This document shows positions 7,243 to 10,110 of a stretch of 10,110 nt of DNA, in pieces. The stretch is taken from the NCBI GenBank assembly GCA_019894765.1, contig JAGXNT010000110.1, positions 1 through 10,110 of the forward strand. The letters run 5' to 3'. Numbering within the stretch: position 1 is the first letter of the stretch; each line of letters opens with the position of its first letter. The notes below the pieces were generated by a model. That model was not told where the DNA came from, did no database searches, and worked only from the letters and a program-made list of their open reading frames with translations. This DNA comes from Candidatus Heimdallarchaeota archaeon. GTDB lineage: Archaea > Asgardarchaeota > Heimdallarchaeia > JABLTI01. Both the position numbers and the translations under genes were made by a program.

Positions 7243-7431
7243 TTAACTCACATATAAGAGGGAGGTATTTCCACAGTTTTTTTGGTCCTTAGAAGGTTCT
7301 AAGTGAGTTTTTCTTAATTTTAAAGTAATGTATAAATCATCAAAGTCCGAAAAAATATCCTTTGGAATGAAAAAGCCCACAAAGTCCAATTTTTTTCCAG
7401 TTAAAATACAACTAAATGTTAGAAAGTCCAA
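7243..7431 (-). CDS. Possible small protein overlapping the end of the Cas4-like gene, 62 aa
   Basis: The frame opens at a TTG at 7431 inside the last 20 bp of the Cas4-like gene and ends just before an oligo-T tract, so it could be translated by coupling. It carries three in-frame LDF/SDF units (TTGGACTTT-type, at 7423-7432, 7381-7390 and 7342-7350). The product is hydrophobic and aromatic in its first half and charged in its second. There is no ribosome-binding site, no ATG and no recognised family. The open frame may be chance, and the DNA repeats may be the real signal. Confidence 0.22.
   Translation of the reverse strand: MDFLTFSCILTGKKLDFVGFFIPKDIFSDFDDLYITLKLRKTHLEPSKDQKNCGNTSLLYVS
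7277..7283 (+). terminator. Oligo-T tract downstream of the LAGLIDADG gene
   Basis: T7 lies 77 nt after the stop of the plus-strand gene. The perfect inverted repeat CTTAGAA-GG-TTCTAAG (7288-7303) follows, then another T-rich stretch. Together with the minus-strand tract at 7215-7221 it makes the convergent gap a likely two-way termination zone. Confidence 0.35.
7288..7303. repeat. Perfect inverted repeat CTTAGAA-GG-TTCTAAG
   Basis: A 7-bp perfect inverted repeat with a 2-nt centre lies in the convergent intergenic region. It is followed on the plus strand by TGAGTTTTTCTT, so it may support termination, or it may be a protein-binding palindrome. The tight loop makes a stable RNA hairpin less likely at full stem length. 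Confidence 0.3.
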
Positions 7432-8179
7432 TTAATTTCTGATGCTTAATGTTTATTCTTTGACATATTTCACGGTAAAGACATTGTATGAAATCTAGAT
7501 CACAAACTCTTTTCTTCTTGATTGATCTTGGATTCAACATTTTCTTACGTATTTTTTCTAAGTAATCATTAAAGGATCGCATAGTTTCAATTGTTACTTT
7601 CGATTTGTAAAACTCACCTGTGTAATAATAATAAACACCAATTTCCGCTACTTTTGTTATTGCGGGTAAATCCGGACAAGGAATTAAACTGGTTAATAAA
7701 GCTGTATAGAATAATAGTTCTTCTTCATCAAATTCACTAGGATAAGGTTTGTTTTCAACAATACGACAATGCCCATGAGTGTTTATTTGATCTATTCTAT
7801 CGATTTTACCGCGATAGTTTTGACTCTTTAGAAAAAACTCAACTGCAACAGGCTCCCAAAATTCAGGTTTTTCTTTGAAACGTTTTATTTCATAATCAAT
7901 GAATTTCTTTTTCCAGTTTTTTTTGTTATCTGATTCCTGTAATCGTGGGTAAGCATTATTTTGTATGTCAGCACCATATGTTTGATGGAACTCCTGCAGC
8001 CACTGATGTTTCTTTATACCATCTAGTAATGTTGGTTCATAATCCGAGTAATCATATCTCATACTCTGATTTGTTTGCTTGTTCAGGTCTTTCATAATGT
8101 AGAATTGAAACGGGCAAATCAAATAAGCAACAAATTCTGTCTTACTAAGGTTGAAACCTTTCTCAAGCAATTTCCTCAA
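7412..8179 (-). CDS. Cas4-like PD-(D/E)XK nuclease with a probable four-cysteine iron-sulfur site, 255 aa
   Basis: The N-terminus LSKTEFVAYLICPFQFYI (11-28) matches the Cas4/RecB-type opening with a CP cysteine (C22). The nuclease core follows in order: H58 (GIKKH), E114 (VAVEFFL), D127 (GKIDRID), E142 and K144 (VENK), and Y158 (LLFYTALL), the motif set of Cas4-type RecB nucleases. The C-terminus has C226, C233 and C239, which with C22 could hold a 4Fe-4S cluster. The canonical CxxC pair is changed to a seven-residue gap (CDLDFIQCLYREIC). Such enzymes resect or trim DNA ends. The start is TTG at 8179 (TTG at 8170 is possible), because the first ATG is residue 29, past C22. Divergent from two winged-helix genes across a 105-bp promoter region. 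No cas1, cas2 or CRISPR array is in view, so it is a solo Cas4-like enzyme here. Confidence 0.85.
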   Translation of the reverse strand: MRKLLEKGFNLSKTEFVAYLICPFQFYIMKDLNKQTNQSMRYDYSDYEPTLLDGIKKHQWLQEFHQTYGADIQNNAYPRLQESDNKKNWKKKFIDYEIKRFKEKPEFWEPVAVEFFLKSQNYRGKIDRIDQINTHGHCRIVENKPYPSEFDEEELLFYTALLTSLIPCPDLPAITKVAEIGVYYYYTGEFYKSKVTIETMRSFNDYLEKIRKKMLNPRSIKKKRVCDLDFIQCLYREICQRINIKHQKLIGLSNI

Positions 8180-8227
8180 CTAGTAAAGAGAAATTATCCT
8201 TTTAAAGGACAAAAAGAGTATTTAGAA

Positions 8228-8237
8228 CTTTATAAAG
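8228..8237. promoter_or_regulatory. Palindromic TATA box CTTTATAAAG, possible bidirectional promoter
   Basis: A perfect 10-bp palindrome is centred at 8232-8233 between the divergent Cas4-like and winged-helix genes. With a spacing of about 26 bp, transcripts would start near 8206 (leftward) and 8259 (rightward). The leaders are nearly equal, about 27 and 26 nt, before the TTG codons at 8179 and 8285. Confidence 0.45.
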
Positions 8238-8272
8238 AATTTTGTCGGGTTACTTAGTAGTAGAGCAGAAAA

Positions 8273-8276
8273 GGTG
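8273..8276 (+). promoter_or_regulatory. Ribosome-binding site GGTG for the winged-helix/coiled-coil gene
   Basis: GGTG lies 8 nt before the TTG at 8285 and matches the archaeal GGTGA-type site. It supports TTG over the first ATG at codon 24. Confidence 0.5.
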
Positions 8277-8284
8277 TAAAGAAT

Positions 8285-8941
8285 TTGGCTATAACCTTTC
8301 AACATTTAACAAATGTCGAACAAGAGATTGTTCTTTTCTTTGTTTTCAGAGTAATGATTGATGAAGAAGAATGGTTTGAAAATGGAATTAAAGAGTTAGC
8401 GGAGCATGTCAAGAGGCATGAAAAGTCTGTAGCAAAAGCGGTCAACTCATTAGAAGCAAAAAACATGGTTGTAACACAAAAGAATTACAATAAAATTAGG
8501 ATTAAACATACACTCTCGGATGAAGAATTGCTTACTAGAATGGCTTTTATTAGTCATATGTTTTGTTCTCCACAATCACTTCAAGAATTACAAGAAGATC
8601 TTGAAAGAGAAAACAAACGATTAACTGAAGAAATAAAAATCTATGAAGAAGTGCTAGCTGCGAAGCAAAAAGAAGAAAGGATAATTGAATCAGTAACCCA
8701 ACAAGTTACAGATAAGGATTTAGAAGCCTTAGCGAATCGAATTCTAAAACATAGAACTTATTCCAATGTAAATAAGCAACTAGAAGAAATCATCCGAGAT
8801 GAGTTAACACTATTTAAAGCTGATATGTTCTCAAAATATGGAGGAATAGATGAGGAAGAAAGTTCTCCACAATGTTCTGACGATAAAAAAGAGGATATTT
8901 ATGAAAGCTTTTGGTCGAATGGTAAAGTGGATGAGAACTAA
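8285..8941 (+). CDS. Winged-helix DNA-binding protein with coiled coil, 218 aa
   Basis: Residues 1-75 form a MarR/ArsR-like winged helix-turn-helix: an opening helix LTNVEQEIVLFFVF, the helix-turn-helix GIKELAEHVKRHEKSVAKAVNSLEAKNMV at about 34-62, and a beta-wing VVTQKNYNKIRIKH. A coiled coil follows at about 98-135 (ELQEDLERENKRLTEEI), then a helical segment at 142-185 and an acidic tail (DEEESS, DDKKEDIYE). The coiled coil suggests a dimer or tether. The start is TTG with a GGTG site; the first ATG (codon 24) would cut into the winged helix. It lies 105 bp from the divergent Cas4-like gene and directly upstream of a second winged-helix gene, so it may regulate the module or bind DNA within it. 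The exact family is unknown. Confidence 0.8.
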   Translation: MAITFQHLTNVEQEIVLFFVFRVMIDEEEWFENGIKELAEHVKRHEKSVAKAVNSLEAKNMVVTQKNYNKIRIKHTLSDEELLTRMAFISHMFCSPQSLQELQEDLERENKRLTEEIKIYEEVLAAKQKEERIIESVTQQVTDKDLEALANRILKHRTYSNVNKQLEEIIRDELTLFKADMFSKYGGIDEEESSPQCSDDKKEDIYESFWSNGKVDEN

Positions 8942-8954
8942 CATTACTATTATC

Positions 8955-8959
8955 GAGGT
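8955..8959 (+). promoter_or_regulatory. Ribosome-binding site GAGGT for the last gene
   Basis: GAGGT lies 6 nt before the TTG at 8966 in the 24-bp gap after the preceding stop. It favours 8966 over the TTG at 8960, which directly abuts the site. Confidence 0.5.
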
Positions 8960-8965
8960 TTGGGA

Positions 8966-10110
8966 TTGTCTAATATTATTCAAACAGAAATTCTTGCAAT
9001 GATTAAAAAGCAATCTAACTTTTATCCAGTAACGATTAAGGAGTTAGAAGAATATTTTGAGTATTCGAATAGTCTGATTCATAGACATATCAAGAAATTG
9101 GAAGGAAAAGGTTTCATAAAAGCAAAACGTGTTGCTAAACCAAAGGGAGGAGTAACCTATTACAAAACACCTAAGGTAGAATGGCCTAAACATCTAGGAA
9201 AGAAATGTTTTGATTGCCATAACAAAAGTACGATTTCTATTTGTATCTTTTATGAAGAACTAGCAGATATGGGAATCAAAATCAAACCTGAAAGAGTGGG
9301 AGTAAAATTAACGGAAAATACCGTTGCTTGTGAATATTTCATGAAAAGAAAAACTCACTGGAATCGAAAAAGATTAGAGGAATTCTTAGATGAAATTAGA
9401 AGAATTACGAAAACAGATTATGGTTTCAAAATAAGTTATCATTGTGTGAAATGTGGAGCGGAATTATCAACACTTGGATCAGGGTTTATAGCTAAACTTG
9501 GAAGCTCAGTATTAAGATGTGGGGAATGTGATTCGTTTTATAAAATATTGTTTGATTACAAGAAAAAAGTGTTCAAAGTCCATTATAATAAAGAGAAAGG
9601 ATTAGAGTACAAAAGGAAATTTCTAGAAGTAGCAGGAGAAAGCAACCCAGAAAAATTGTATTCAAGTGAAAGCCATGGAATAGCAATACCTGAGCTACAA
9701 TTGAGTAAGTTTAATTTTCGAACAAGAACATTAACAGTCAGTAACTGGGTTGGAAAGCTAGAAGAATTAAACTATATTGTAGCGAAAAAGGAAGAGGATT
9801 ATAGATATTTAGAGGAATTGTTGGAAGCAAAGGGTTACAAAGAAATAAGCTTGATTCTTGGAATGGATAAATTAGTTAGTCCCGCACCAACAAAGCAAAA
9901 AATAGGATTACTTAGATTGCTACGAGCGATTATGATCATTAACAAAGAATTCTGTATTGCGATGCTAATAAGTAGAATAACAATAATAGAAAGAATACAT
10001 GAGTTGTTTGATAGAGAAAGAGAAGTGTTAGTAAAAAAGGCAAAAATGGAAATTAAGCGAGTAATAGAGGAAGTGAAGCAGAAGCCTTGGATAACACCAA
10101 AAGAATGGAA
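8966..10110 (+). CDS. Winged-helix / zinc-ribbon / winged-helix protein, C-terminus beyond window (at least 381 aa)
   Basis: An open frame runs from TTG 8966 to the right edge without a stop. Residues 5-66 are a winged helix (TIKELEEYFEYSNSLIHRHIKKLEGKGFI with a wing at 52-66). C81 and C84 (CFDC), with C93 nearby, may bind metal. A clear zinc ribbon is formed by C160/C163 (CVKCG) and C185/C188 (CGEC). A second winged-helix-like unit is at about 238-275 (RTLTVSNWVGKLEELNYIV). The visible end is helical and basic (285-381). It is in the same reading frame as the gene before it, separated only by the TAA and 24 nt, so the pair is an operon. The first ATG is codon 12. I do not recognise the full architecture. 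A nuclease or integrase domain beyond the edge is possible but not seen. Confidence 0.8.
   Translation, partial: MSNIIQTEILAMIKKQSNFYPVTIKELEEYFEYSNSLIHRHIKKLEGKGFIKAKRVAKPKGGVTYYKTPKVEWPKHLGKKCFDCHNKSTISICIFYEELADMGIKIKPERVGVKLTENTVACEYFMKRKTHWNRKRLEEFLDEIRRITKTDYGFKISYHCVKCGAELSTLGSGFIAKLGSSVLRCGECDSFYKILFDYKKKVFKVHYNKEKGLEYKRKFLEVAGESNPEKLYSSESHGIAIPELQLSKFNFRTRTLTVSNWVGKLEELNYIVAKKEEDYRYLEELLEAKGYKEISLILGMDKLVSPAPTKQKIGLLRLLRAIMIINKEFCIAMLISRITIIERIHELFDREREVLVKKAKMEIKRVIEEVKQKPWITPKEW

Noticed and set aside
7342..7432. CRISPR-like array from the AAAGTCC repeats
   Set aside because: Only three copies of about 8-10 bp are present, far shorter than CRISPR repeats, and the intervening sequence is not spacer-like.
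8075..8257. Open frame of 60 codons on the plus strand ahead of the winged-helix gene
   Set aside because: Most of it is antisense to the conserved N-terminus of the Cas4-like protein (LSKTEF...CPFQ), and it would cover the bidirectional promoter.
8831..9013. Open frame of 60 codons on the minus strand
   Set aside because: It is antisense to the junction of two well-supported plus-strand genes, with no signals of its own.
8285..10110. The two winged-helix genes as one gene split by a premature stop
   Set aside because: They share a frame and are separated by only a TAA and 24 nt. However, the second has its own GAGGT site and TTG start, and each begins with its own winged helix, so two genes is the simpler reading.
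9800..10110. Cas1 helical domain at the truncated right end
   Set aside because: The segment is helical and basic, but none of the Cas1 catalytic residues or their context is visible, so it was kept only as a hypothesis to test beyond the window.

Overview
The window is strongly AT-rich and looks archaeal. AT-rich TATA elements sit about 24-26 bp upstream of inferred starts, several genes look leaderless, short GGAG/GAGGT/GGTG ribosome-binding sites precede others, and oligo-T tracts lie just past gene ends. Most genes in the right half must start at TTG. The long LVIVD-type propeller protein, lone TnpB, free-standing LAGLIDADG protein and Cas4-like nuclease would suit an Asgard (Heimdallarchaeia-like) genome. 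That placement is an inference; no ribosomal or core marker gene is present.

Left part (1-3694), all on the minus strand. A secreted or membrane-tethered protein built of about 12 repeats of roughly 42 residues (LVIVD/beta-propeller type) runs off the left edge; its start codon is not ATG. Upstream of it is a two-gene unit: an unrecognised 327-residue helical protein, then a 243-residue PIN-domain ribonuclease candidate with all four acidic positions. The two are 21 bp apart, with a ribosome-binding site before the second gene and an oligo-T terminator after it.

Middle part (3695-7200). A lone tnpB (IS200/IS605 OrfB) lies on the minus strand, with no tnpA in view. Its usual RuvC-II glutamate is a glycine, and a glutamate sits just before the zinc finger instead. 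A divergent intergenic region of about 170 bp holds short inverted repeats and two archaeal TATA boxes. It separates tnpB from a plus-strand 564-residue protein with two LAGLIDADG motifs and both catalytic aspartates.

Right part (7201-10110). After a short convergent region with oligo-T tracts on both strands comes a minus-strand Cas4-like PD-(D/E)XK nuclease (TTG start) with four cysteines. A perfectly palindromic TATA box, CTTTATAAAG, separates it from two plus-strand genes: a winged-helix/coiled-coil protein, then a winged-helix/zinc-ribbon/winged-helix protein that runs off the right edge. The three probably form one functional module built around DNA processing or recombination. This is the most interesting part of the window, because no CRISPR array, Cas1 or Cas2 is visible. 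No rRNA, tRNA or CRISPR array was seen, and no gene-free stretch exceeds about 171 bp.
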